14,022 bases of DNA from Oligoflexia bacterium (GTDB lineage: Bacteria; Bdellovibrionota; UBA1018). The position numbers and the translations under genes were made by a program. Location of the stretch: assembly GCA_903858195.1 (NCBI GenBank), contig CAIOHW010000176.1, forward strand, positions 1 through 14,022, written 5' to 3'. How positions within the stretch are numbered: the first letter of the stretch is position 1; each line of letters begins with the position of its first letter. Of the stretch, positions 1-5,883 are shown piece after piece. The notes beneath the pieces are model-generated. The model was not told where the DNA came from, searched no databases, and worked only from the letters and a program-made list of their open reading frames with translations.

Positions 1-222
1 GGGAGCTGGCTCCTGTGCCTGCGCCTTGAGGCGACCGACAATCAGGTTGTCGGACTTGAAGGTGACGTCCTCCACCTGCCCGTCCTTGAGGAGCTGCACG
101 AATTCATTGAACTTGAGCTCCTGCCGGCCGCGCGCTCCCGGATCCGATACCATGCGGTAAAGGCTGGCAAAGAGAAGGACCAGAACCAGCCAGAGTGCTG
201 CCGTCTTGTGAGAAGCTTTCAT
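1..222 (-). CDS. ftsH: ATP-dependent zinc metalloprotease FtsH, N-terminal fragment
   Basis: This is the first 74 codons of a gene that runs off the left edge. FtsH is a membrane-anchored AAA+ protease that degrades misfolded membrane proteins and short-lived regulators. The visible part has a short basic start (MKASHK), one membrane helix at about residues 8-23 (AALWLVLVLLFASLYR), and the start of the periplasmic domain with the family pattern around residues 36-64 (LKFNEFVQLLKDGQVEDVTF, then a DNLIVGRL-type strand). The AAA and protease domains lie outside the window, so the call rests on this N-terminus and on the neighbour: tilS directly upstream on the same strand, a very common tilS-ftsH order. 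The start is ATG at 222; I see no convincing Shine-Dalgarno sequence, only AT-rich bases before it. A 63-bp gap separates it from tilS. Confidence 0.85.
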   Translation of the reverse strand, partial: MKASHKTAALWLVLVLLFASLYRMVSDPGARGRQELKFNEFVQLLKDGQVEDVTFKSDNLIVGRLKAQAQEPAP

Positions 223-285
223 AATTCAAAGCTAGCATGCAGGCCCCGACGAGAGCAAACCGCGGGCGCTTGAAAGTGCTCTGAT
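223..285 (-). promoter_or_regulatory. Possible ftsH promoter in the tilS-ftsH gap
   Basis: On the minus strand the gap contains TTGCTC, an 18-base spacer and TAGCTT, the latter preceded by TG one base upstream as in an extended -10 box. The same TAGCTT hexamer is the -10 candidate of the tRNA promoter at 1222-1250. The -35 match is poor (3 of 6) and the box lies within about ten bases of the ftsH ATG, so a transcript from it would be nearly leaderless. Read-through from tilS is equally possible. Confidence 0.22.
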
Positions 286-1176
286 TTACTCAAGAATCCA
301 GCGGCTTTTGCCGCTCCGTCCATCGCGCTCATGGCTGAGCCGCCAGCCTCCTTCGAGGTCGACCGCCCGGCGGCCCGGTGCATTCAGAGCCGCAGCCATG
401 GCCTCGAGGTGGGCGCGTCGGATCCGAACCCCCTTCCCGACCAGCAGCGCAGCCACCTGCGAGAGTTCTCCGTCGGCCCCGGCCGGGGAGGCGGAAATCT
501 GGCGCTCGAGTGCTCCTGCAGTCAGGTGGTGCCTCCATTTTGGAAACAGCGAGTCCAGGACGGGAAGCACCTCGCGCCTGAGGCGCGCCCTGAGCAGTGC
601 TCCCTCGTGATTCGTGTGATCGACGCCCCAGCTTCGGCCTTCTTCGAGCAGAAAGGCTTCGAGCTCGGCCTTTCGGGTGGTGAGGCATGGGCGAACTTCG
701 GAAGCCCGGTCGTCAGTGTCAAAAACACGGATTCCCTCGCCGTGGGAATTGAGGGCGCCTGTCAGATACCGCCAAAGCACGGTTTCGGCGAGATCGTCAG
801 CATGGTGTGCGGTCCAGACCCGCGCCTCCGGATGCGCGGACCTGACCTTCTTGAAGAACGCCTTACGTTCGCTGCGGGCATGGGCCTCCGGAGACTCACC
901 TTTGCGGCACTTTGAGCCCTGCGCGCGGAAGAAAGGCAGCGAAAACTCATCGGCGAGTTCCTGAACGCGCCTCTCGTCGGCATCCGACTCAAGGCCCCTC
1001 CAACCATGGTTAAAGTGGACCACGCCGACCACCCTGCCCAGGCGCTTTCCGTATTTCGCCAAAAGCAGCGTGAGTGCCATCGAGTCGGCGCCACCGGAGC
1101 ACGCGCAAAGGATCTGCGAACCTAGAGTGCGCGGTAAGGAATGTTGATCGAGGAGACGGATCCATTTCCGGACCAA
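286..1176 (-). CDS. tilS: tRNA(Ile)-lysidine synthase TilS
   Basis: TilS attaches lysine to C34 of tRNA-Ile(CAU), changing its codon from AUG to AUA and its charging from Met to Ile. From the chosen start, the PP-loop ATP-binding motif SGGADS is at residues 27-32. It is followed by VVHFNHGWRG, an ARSERKAFF segment and HHADDLAETVL, all typical of the N-terminal nucleotide-binding domain. At 296 residues it is a short form without the long C-terminal domain of the E. coli enzyme. I chose the TTG at 1176 because GGAGG lies four bases upstream (1185-1181) and the resulting N-terminus (VRKWIRLLDQHSL before the P-loop) matches the usual family start. An ATG at 1260 in the same frame would add 28 residues of unfamilial sequence, has no ribosome-binding site and would overlap the tRNA promoter. 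ftsH follows downstream. Confidence 0.9.
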   Translation of the reverse strand: MVRKWIRLLDQHSLPRTLGSQILCACSGGADSMALTLLLAKYGKRLGRVVGVVHFNHGWRGLESDADERRVQELADEFSLPFFRAQGSKCRKGESPEAHARSERKAFFKKVRSAHPEARVWTAHHADDLAETVLWRYLTGALNSHGEGIRVFDTDDRASEVRPCLTTRKAELEAFLLEEGRSWGVDHTNHEGALLRARLRREVLPVLDSLFPKWRHHLTAGALERQISASPAGADGELSQVAALLVGKGVRIRRAHLEAMAAALNAPGRRAVDLEGGWRLSHERDGRSGKSRWILE

Positions 1177-1221
1177 TCTACCTCCGAACTCCTTCGGTCT
1201 TGCGGGAGCTGCGATGCGCGC

Positions 1222-1250
1222 TTGACCGCTCGACGCGGCTAGTTTAGCTT
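1222..1250 (+). promoter_or_regulatory. Promoter of the CAU tRNA
   Basis: TTGACC at 1222-1227 (5 of 6 to the -35 consensus), a 17-base spacer and TAGCTT at 1245-1250 precede a GC-rich GGCGCC stretch, which resembles the discriminator of growth-controlled stable-RNA promoters. The tRNA starts 20 bases after the -10 box, leaving a short 5' leader. The box lies in the region an ATG-1260 start of tilS would make coding, which is one reason to prefer the shorter TilS. Confidence 0.55.
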
Positions 1251-1270
1251 GGCGCCTCATTCTTTGGGAC

Positions 1271-1347
1271 GGCTGGGTAGCTCAGATGGTTAGAGCGGCG
1301 GATTCATAACCCGCAGGTCGGCAGTTCGATCCTGCCCTCAGCCACCA
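1271..1347 (+). tRNA. tRNA with CAU anticodon, probably elongator tRNA-Met
   Basis: A full cloverleaf is visible. The acceptor stem GGCTGGG pairs with CTCAGCC, the D stem is GCTC/GAGC, the anticodon loop is TTCATAA with anticodon CAT, and the T stem is GGCAG/CTGCC with a TTCGATC loop. The discriminator A and CCA are encoded (1344-1347). It is not the initiator: G1-C72 is paired and the three G-C pairs at the bottom of the anticodon stem are absent. Position 31-39 is an A-C mismatch. CAU can mean Met or the lysidine-modified Ile2. Here pair 4-69 is T-A and 5-68 is G-C. E. coli tRNA-Ile2 has C-G at both positions, which TilS recognises, so Met is more likely, but Ile2 is not excluded in a distant lineage. 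Confidence 0.93.
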
Positions 1348-1348
1348 A

Positions 1349-1384
1349 ACCTCAAACTTAGTAGCAGCCCACCCACTTTGAGGT
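1349..1384 (+). terminator. Weak terminator candidate after the tRNA
   Basis: ACCTCAAA (1349-1356) and TTTGAGGT (1377-1384) form a perfect 8-bp stem around a 20-base loop, starting two bases after the tRNA CCA. The tail is CTTCTG, with few T residues, so termination would be inefficient; the stem may instead aid 3' processing. It covers the last codons of the small gene on the opposite strand. Confidence 0.3.
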
Positions 1385-1591
1385 CTTCTGCGCACAAAAC
1401 GGGGCGTCCTGCACCTTGACTGCCGGAACTGCCGGAAGCTCGACCGCGTACTGATAGCCTCCCCTGCCAACCGAAGAAGTGATCATTTCGTAAAGAAACC
1501 ATGCACCGTATGCAGTGGCCACCGCGCCTCCAATGGCAACAGGAAGCAGGGTCAGTGGGGAGATTTTTGCCAGAATCTGGGGCTTGTTCAT
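1358..1591 (-). CDS. Small membrane-anchored hypothetical protein
   Basis: This is a 77-residue protein that I do not recognise. It starts MNKPQILAKISP, followed by one hydrophobic segment at about residues 13-38 (LTLLPVAIGGAVATAYGAWF and the next few residues). A short tail of about 38 residues, probably outside the membrane, carries two cysteines near the C-terminus (residues 66 and 76). The ATG at 1591 has AGGA about nine bases upstream, which supports translation. It is divergent from the queuosine-precursor transporter with 38 bp between starts, and its 3' end stops 10 bp from the tRNA. A transcript reading past its stop would be antisense to the tRNA and run into tilS. The hydrophobic pattern and start context favour a real gene; no function can be inferred. 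Confidence 0.6.
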   Translation of the reverse strand: MNKPQILAKISPLTLLPVAIGGAVATAYGAWFLYEMITSSVGRGGYQYAVELPAVPAVKVQDAPFCAQKTSKWVGCY

Positions 1592-1629
1592 GGCCCCGAT
1601 CCTAAATGCAATGCTATGCAGGAGGCAAG

Positions 1630-2325
1630 ATGAACCGCACCTACAAGTACTACGACCTCGTGATGGCAGCCTTCGTGACGGTGCTGCTCTGCTCGAACCT
1701 GATCGGAGCCTCTAAAATCACTGTTCTCCGCGATCTGCCCCTGATCGGGGACTTCACTTTCGGGGCGGGAATCCTGTTCTTTCCCGTGAGCTACATCTTC
1801 GGCGACATCCTCACCGAAGTGTATGGTTACGCACGGGCGCGCAAGGTCGTTTGGGCGGGTTTCACCGCGATGGCTTTTGCCTCCTTCATGGCCTGGTTTG
1901 TCGTCGGGCTCCAGCCTGCTGACGGCTACGCCAATCAGGAGGCGCTCGAAAAGATTCTCGGCGGCACCCCGCGCATTGCAGGGGCATCCCTTTTGGCCTT
2001 CTTTTGTGGCGAATTCTGCAACTCCTACACCCTGGCCCGCATGAAACTGCTGACCGGCGGCAGGATGCTCTGGGCCCGAACCATCGGCTCAACGATCGTG
2101 GGAGAGGCCGTGGACTCGGTGATTTTCTACCCTCTGGCGTTCATCGGGCTCTGGGACACGAAGCTCGTCTTCCAGGTCATGGTTTCAAACTACCTCCTTA
2201 AGGTCCTCTGGGAGGTGGTCAACACTCCGATCACCTACCAGGTGGTGAAGTTCCTGAAACGCGCCGAGAACGAGGACTACTTTGACCGCGGCACCGATTT
2301 CACACCCTTCTCTCTGAAGACCTAA
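1630..2325 (+). CDS. yhhQ: Queuosine precursor transporter, YhhQ/DUF165 (VUT) family
   Basis: This is a polytopic inner-membrane protein of 231 residues with about six membrane helices. Family members import preQ0 or preQ1 for queuosine synthesis in tRNA. Characteristic segments are CSNLIGASKI near the N-terminus, PVSYIFGDILTEVYGYARAR after the second helix, FFCGEFCNSYTLARMKLLTG, and GEAVDSVIFYPLAF followed by NYLLKVLWEVVNTPITY. I chose ATG 1630 because GGAGG lies four bases upstream and the protein then begins MNRTYKYYDLV, as in relatives. An ATG at 1606 adds eight residues but has no ribosome-binding site. A weak promoter (TTGTTC at 1584, 17-base spacer, TGCAAT at 1607) would start transcription just upstream of 1630. 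Which precursor is carried cannot be read from the sequence. Confidence 0.9.
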   Translation: MNRTYKYYDLVMAAFVTVLLCSNLIGASKITVLRDLPLIGDFTFGAGILFFPVSYIFGDILTEVYGYARARKVVWAGFTAMAFASFMAWFVVGLQPADGYANQEALEKILGGTPRIAGASLLAFFCGEFCNSYTLARMKLLTGGRMLWARTIGSTIVGEAVDSVIFYPLAFIGLWDTKLVFQVMVSNYLLKVLWEVVNTPITYQVVKFLKRAENEDYFDRGTDFTPFSLKT

Positions 2326-2342
2326 GGGCTCTCTCGAGAGGG

Positions 2343-2371
2343 TTGAAAAATGGCTGACTAACCGCTAAGTT
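2343..2371 (+). promoter_or_regulatory. Promoter candidate of rpsT
   Basis: TTGAAA (2343-2348), a 17-base spacer and TAAGTT (2366-2371) lie between the transporter stop and rpsT. The -35 matches 5 of 6 positions, the -10 only 3. The predicted leader of about 60 bases holds a short hairpin, GCACC/GGTGC with loop CGTC (2390-2403), and then AAGGAG (2421-2426), 12 bases before the rpsT ATG. The hairpin could be a site for S20 feedback control, but that is speculative. Confidence 0.4.
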
Positions 2372-2438
2372 GCCCGGCGAACCGGAGCAGCACCCGTCGG
2401 TGCAACGCATACCGGTGATTAAGGAGTCATCTGGATCC

Positions 2439-2732
2439 ATGGCAAATACACGCAAGTCGACCAAGCGTGCCGATCAGGCCCGCACCCGTCAGGCACGAAA
2501 CACCAACATCCGCAGCGCCACCCGCTCAGCCGTCAAAGGCGTGATCGAAGCGCTCAAGACCAAGGATGCCGCAAAGGTCAAGGAAGCCTATGCACAGGCA
2601 GTCAAGTCGCTGAGCAAGGCAGCAAGCAAGGGAGCGATCCCCAAGGCTCGCGCCGCCCGCAAAGTGGGCCGCATCACTCGCTTCCTGAAGGCCAACCTTC
2701 CGGCAGCAGTGGGCCCCGGCTCCAAGCGCTAA
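2439..2732 (+). CDS. rpsT: Small ribosomal subunit protein bS20
   Basis: S20 is a primary 16S rRNA-binding protein made of a three-helix bundle. The protein is 97 residues long, slightly longer than the usual 85-90. It is very rich in Lys, Arg and Ala, and has the family N-terminus (MANTRKSTKRADQARTRQAR), a central helix around VKGVIEALKTKDAAKVKEAY and the later SKGAIPKARAARKVGRITRF pattern. The ATG at 2439 has AAGGAG 12 bases upstream; a longer reading frame to 2370 adds 23 residues unlike S20. It converges with holA, two bases between the stops. A strong terminator hairpin follows at 2759-2792, inside the end of holA. Its own promoter candidate suggests expression apart from the upstream transporter. 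Confidence 0.95.
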   Translation: MANTRKSTKRADQARTRQARNTNIRSATRSAVKGVIEALKTKDAAKVKEAYAQAVKSLSKAASKGAIPKARAARKVGRITRFLKANLPAAVGPGSKR

Positions 2733-2734
2733 GC

Positions 2735-3700
2735 TCAATTGCAGAATCGATGAATCAGAACACCCCAGAGGGCCAGCGGCTCCTGGGGTGTTTGCTTGAT
2801 GGCGAAATCAAGCTCAGCCAGTGCGCCTTGCAGTTCCCTGACATCATTCAGGCTCCACCGAGCCGAGGCACGGCGCAGCTTGTTTTCCAAGAAGGGCGCC
2901 AGACGCAATGAACGTGATCGTGCCAGCAAGAGAGCCATCATGCGCACGTTCCAAGCCAGAAGCCCCAGCAGCGGCAGCGCCTGTTCTGGCTGGTGGGCCA
3001 GTCGTTCCAACACTGCCAGTGTAGCGGGCAGGCTGCGCCTCTCGAAGAACCCCTCCAAGAAGCGATCCGAGAGTCCGGACACTCCCGCATCCCCGCCCAC
3101 GAGCACTTCCGCTCCCGATCCTTCAAGCGCATGCTCGGAGAGATCCCATTTTTCGAGCTCATTTTGAACCCAGTCGAGACTCCAGGGCTCGAACCGACAA
3201 AGCAGTTCCATGGGGAGCCGCGCGGGATCCAGTCCACGAGCACGAGCCAAATGTCCCACCCAGCCTTCTCGCTGATCTTCACTGATCTCATCACAGGAAA
3301 GCACAGCCGCTTTTTCGAGCAGAAGCTTGGAGAATTTCTTTCTTCCGTCCAGATCCCTTGAAACGAAAACACAGATCCACGGAAGCTCAGCCGCCGGAGC
3401 ACGGGCACCGAGCAGCACGGAAAGGGCATCTGCATCCCTCAGAAGGTGCGCGTCCCTGATCCAAACCACTCGAGTGCCTCCACCGAGCGGGATCGTGTGG
3501 GCTGCGGCAATCACATCCTCGGCACTGCTCGACGCGCCCTCGAGGCGATCCTCCGACCAGCGCTTGTCGCCAACGAGGGCTCGAGAGAGGGCTTGGCAGG
3601 CCTCACGCACGCGCCATGACTCAGCTCCGTGGATCCAATACACGGGCCAGGCCAGGCCGTCTTTGAGCTCCTGCAGGAGTTGTCGGGATTCGATCTTCAT
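2735..3700 (-). CDS. holA: DNA polymerase III subunit delta
   Basis: The delta subunit of the clamp-loader complex opens the beta sliding clamp during replication. The 321-residue length fits the family. The N-terminal part has the PVYWIHGAESWRVREACQAL pattern of the first domain, followed by a strand-helix series (TRVVWIRDAHLL, LPWICVFVSRDLDGRKKF) and the collar-domain C-terminus ending LAELDFAIKQTPQEPLALW. As usual for delta, there is no intact Walker motif. The start is ATG 3700, whose A is also the last base of the lptE stop (TGATG), implying translational coupling; a TTG just upstream at 3703 is less likely. lptE next to holA is a familiar bacterial arrangement. Confidence 0.9.
   Translation of the reverse strand: MKIESRQLLQELKDGLAWPVYWIHGAESWRVREACQALSRALVGDKRWSEDRLEGASSSAEDVIAAAHTIPLGGGTRVVWIRDAHLLRDADALSVLLGARAPAAELPWICVFVSRDLDGRKKFSKLLLEKAAVLSCDEISEDQREGWVGHLARARGLDPARLPMELLCRFEPWSLDWVQNELEKWDLSEHALEGSGAEVLVGGDAGVSGLSDRFLEGFFERRSLPATLAVLERLAHQPEQALPLLGLLAWNVRMMALLLARSRSLRLAPFLENKLRRASARWSLNDVRELQGALAELDFAIKQTPQEPLALWGVLIHRFCN
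2759..2792 (+). terminator. Intrinsic terminator of rpsT inside the 3' end of holA
   Basis: The arms 2759-2774 and 2778-2792 form a 15-bp stem (one bulged A at 2769, one G-T pair) around the loop AGC, followed by TTTGCTT. The outer ten pairs, AACACCCCAG with CTGGGGTGTT, are perfect. The hairpin begins 26 bases after the rpsT stop. On the other strand it encodes part of the holA C-terminus, and the minus-strand tail is poorer in T, so it mainly serves rpsT. Confidence 0.75.
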
Positions 3701-4296
3701 CAAAACCCCTGGAGCAGCGAGCTCCGCACCTCGGTCATCATGTCTGAAGCGACCTCAAGCAGCGCGCGCTCAAATTCGCTTTCATTGATCAGCGCGCCGG
3801 TGCTCCCCAGTGCACCGATCTGGCTATTGGCCGGAAACGGCCTCGAGCGCTTGAAATTCGCATTCCAGAGCACCTTTTCGCCCTGCCTGAGCGCAAAACT
3901 GCACTCGAGTGTGGCCGAATACTCGGTTGCCACGAGCAGCTGCTCGGATCCTCGGTTGCGAGGGTTCAGGTCAGAGGCCTTGATCTCACCCGACACCGTG
4001 CGCTGGGCGAGAAGGATTTTTCCCTCAAGCGTTGCCTGCGATTCTCCCGAGCTCTTGACGGTGCGCACGCCCGGAGTGGCGCTCAGCATCCTGACGAGCT
4101 GGCTATAAACCCCGTTTTCGACCCCCGGGCGGTAGGTCTCATTCTGAATGGGGCTCACGTAAAGCCGGGTGATGCCCAGTCGAGAAAGCTGCGAGGGATC
4201 CCGCGAGGTGCGCATGGCATAGCCGCAGCCCGATGCAGCAAGGGTTGCGGCAAGAGCCAGCAGGAAGCAGGACAACCGGGAAACAGGGCGTGCCAT
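3700..4296 (-). CDS. lptE: LPS-assembly lipoprotein LptE-like
   Basis: This is a predicted outer-membrane lipoprotein of 198 residues. LptE plugs the LptD barrel that inserts lipopolysaccharide into the outer leaflet. A type II signal peptide at residues 1-23 (basic MARPVSR, then a hydrophobic core) ends in the lipobox AASGC, so Cys24 would be lipidated. The CGY that follows the cleavage site is typical of LptE. The mature part shows RLYVSPIQNETYRPGVENGV near its start, as in the DUF/LptE fold, then alternating strands, and an ALLEVASDMMTEVRSSL helix at the end. Its last base is shared with holA. It is divergent from the DciA-like gene with 50 bp between starts. LptE sequences diverge widely, so the assignment rests on lipobox, size, CGY and the holA neighbour. 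No lptD is in view. Confidence 0.8.
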   Translation of the reverse strand: MARPVSRLSCFLLALAATLAASGCGYAMRTSRDPSQLSRLGITRLYVSPIQNETYRPGVENGVYSQLVRMLSATPGVRTVKSSGESQATLEGKILLAQRTVSGEIKASDLNPRNRGSEQLLVATEYSATLECSFALRQGEKVLWNANFKRSRPFPANSQIGALGSTGALINESEFERALLEVASDMMTEVRSSLLQGF

Positions 4297-4346
4297 GGCT
4301 CCCGAGGGATAGCAGATCGGGGCGGGGGTGTGCTACCTGACTTGTC

Positions 4347-4739
4347 GTGGACTTCACAAAACTCAAGGACCTGCTGGCAAGCCGGGCCCTCCCCGAAGGC
4401 TTCCGGAATCGGCTTCGAGAGGCCGAGGCGGTCTCTCGCTGGGAAACGGCCGTCGGACCGACCATTGCCAAGCACGCTCAGGCGATCCGAGTTGAGGACG
4501 GAGTCCTTCACGTCGAGGTGGGTCACCCGATCTGGCGCTCAGAGCTCCATCATCGCCGAAGGCAAATCCTCGAAATCCTCAACCAGGGAGCCCCCAGCGA
4601 ATCCGACATCCTCAGGGACCTGCATTTTGTGGATCAGAGAAAGCGGATCACGACCGCAAAAAGGACCGCAGAAATCACCCACCAGCCCCAAATCGGAACT
4701 CCGAAAAGTCCGACATCCTCGTCGGAAGACGGTGCCTGA
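4347..4739 (+). CDS. DciA-like DUF721 protein
   Basis: This 130-residue DUF721 protein belongs to the family that contains DciA, the ancestral loader of the replicative helicase DnaB. Recognisable points are the N-terminal helix (FTKLKDLLASR), AVSRWETAVGPTIAKHAQAI (residues 28-47), the strand GVLHVEVGHPIWRSELHH with its conserved Trp63, and the helix QILEILNQ. The domain ends near residue 94. The remaining 35 or so residues are polar and low in complexity and lie antisense to the membrane anchor of the next gene. The start is GTG at 4347: an in-frame stop at 4338-4340 leaves no earlier ATG, GTG or TTG. No clear ribosome-binding site is seen. Its 3' end overlaps the opposing gene by 106 bp. 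Confidence 0.8.
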   Translation: MDFTKLKDLLASRALPEGFRNRLREAEAVSRWETAVGPTIAKHAQAIRVEDGVLHVEVGHPIWRSELHHRRRQILEILNQGAPSESDILRDLHFVDQRKRITTAKRTAEITHQPQIGTPKSPTSSSEDGA

Positions 4740-5095
4740 GCGATAGGGACGGCCAAGTCGGCTACCGGTGCTGCCGGAGTCGGCGAAGGCTGGCCCGAGC
4801 CTGAAACGGTGATCTCATCGGTCTCGCCCTCTTCGAGAGACTGGCGGGTCGCGTCCTCGCTGGTCACCTCGCCAGCGCCTGCATCACGCAGGAGCTGGCT
4901 CCACGAGACCCCCATATGCCGGTGAAGCTCCTCGGACTCATTGAAGGAAAACCAATAGCCATTGGCCGGGCAAGCCTCGTCGTTGATCGAGAGCTTTCCG
5001 CCACGGATCGCATCGATCACCTCGTCCCGGCCCATCGGCCCCAGGATCCGAAACTGGCCTTCGCGACTGCTGCGCAAAAGCCACTGGTGGCTCAC
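4634..5095 (-). CDS. GYF_2-like tail-anchored membrane protein
   Basis: This 153-residue protein has three parts. Residues 4-58 form a GYF_2/DUF4339-like domain (WLLRSS, then the GP-MGRDEVIDAIRGGKL core and NGYWFSF). Residues 70-125 are a flexible acidic and Pro/Ala-rich linker. Residues 129-152 are a single hydrophobic helix ending RFL at the C-terminus, so the soluble part most likely faces the cytoplasm. The core matches the two GYF_2 copies of the PilZ protein at 11038-11856 in the pattern GP, hydrophobic, three residues, E, hydrophobic. The start is GTG 5095, overlapping the stop of the MlaF-type gene as GTGA, which implies coupling to the ATPase. GYF-type domains generally bind peptides; the partner is unknown. 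The 3' end overlaps the DciA-like gene. Confidence 0.75.
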   Translation of the reverse strand: MSHQWLLRSSREGQFRILGPMGRDEVIDAIRGGKLSINDEACPANGYWFSFNESEELHRHMGVSWSQLLRDAGAGEVTSEDATRQSLEEGETDEITVSGSGQPSPTPAAPVADLAVPIAQAPSSDEDVGLFGVPIWGWWVISAVLFAVVIRFL

Positions 5096-5883
5096 TTCAG
5101 GACCTCGTAGCTCATGCGGTCGGCATTCAAAAACCGCTGGATCACTTCGTGGTCGGTCGCAAGAAACTCTTTTGGCGTACCCCAGAAGGCGAACTTGCCG
5201 CCATGCAGGAAGGCAATCTGGTCGGCAAGGCGGAGCGCCGAAGGAATGTCGTGACTGATCACCAGCGAAGTGAGCTGCAACTCGCGTTTGAGAGTCTCGA
5301 TGAGTTCATCGACCGTGACCCGTGTGACCGGATCCAGTCCGGTCGTGGGCTCATCGTAAAGGAGGATTTCCGGTTCGCGAATGATCGCCCGTGCCAGGGC
5401 CACGCGCTTCTTCATCCCCCCGGAGAGCTCATTCGGATATTTGTCGAACCCCTTTTCGATGCCCAGGGTCCGAAGGCTCCGGGTGACCTTCTCTTCGATC
5501 TGCTCCTCGGTCATCTGCGTGTGTTCACGCAGCGGAAAGGCGACGTTCTCGAAGATCGTGATGTCATCAAAGAGTGCGGAGTTCTGGAACAGCATGCCGA
5601 ACACCTTGCGATGCTGCGCAAGCTCGCGACCCGCAAGCGTGGACATGTTGCGCCCGCACACCCAGACCTCGCCCGAATCCGGCCTCAGAAGTCCGAGAAT
5701 GTGCTTCAGGGTGACGGACTTCCCCACTCCCGACGGGCCCAGAATATAGGTGAGCTTGCCCCGAGGAAATTCGACTGAAAGACCATCGAGCACGACATCG
5801 CGTCCGCCGCGAAAGGCTTTCCGGACGTTCGAAAAACGAATCGTTCCCGAGTGGGGGTTGTCACGAGCTGTCATCTCACCCAT
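5092..5883 (-). CDS. mlaF: MlaF-type ABC transporter ATP-binding protein
   Basis: This 263-residue ABC ATPase resembles MlaF, which powers phospholipid movement by MlaE/MCE-domain transporters at the inner membrane. It has Walker A GPSGVGKS (49-56), Q-loop FQNSALFD (Q100), the MlaF-like FENVAFPLREHT stretch, signature LSGGMKKR (153-160), Walker B ILLYDEPTTGLDP (173-185) and the H-loop His211. All catalytic residues are present. The ATG at 5883 overlaps the alr end by 8 bp. A second ATG at 5874, one base after the alr stop, is a possible alternative and removes three residues. The gene lies between alr and a GYF_2-like anchor protein. Neither a permease (MlaE) nor an MCE protein (MlaD) is beside it, so its membrane partners must be encoded elsewhere. 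Confidence 0.88.
   Translation of the reverse strand: MGEMTARDNPHSGTIRFSNVRKAFRGGRDVVLDGLSVEFPRGKLTYILGPSGVGKSVTLKHILGLLRPDSGEVWVCGRNMSTLAGRELAQHRKVFGMLFQNSALFDDITIFENVAFPLREHTQMTEEQIEEKVTRSLRTLGIEKGFDKYPNELSGGMKKRVALARAIIREPEILLYDEPTTGLDPVTRVTVDELIETLKRELQLTSLVISHDIPSALRLADQIAFLHGGKFAFWGTPKEFLATDHEVIQRFLNADRMSYEVLK

Noticed and set aside
2331..2342. CTCTCGAGAG palindrome after the transporter gene as a terminator
   Set aside because: The stem is only five pairs with no loop, and no T-run follows on the plus strand. The A-run next to it belongs to the rpsT -35 region.
3629..4108. 159-codon plus-strand frame over the lptE/holA junction
   Set aside because: It is antisense to two recognised genes and has no ribosome-binding site or domain.
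5149..5778. 209-codon plus-strand frame opposite mlaF
   Set aside because: It is an antisense shadow of a gene with all ABC motifs intact and has no recognisable domain.
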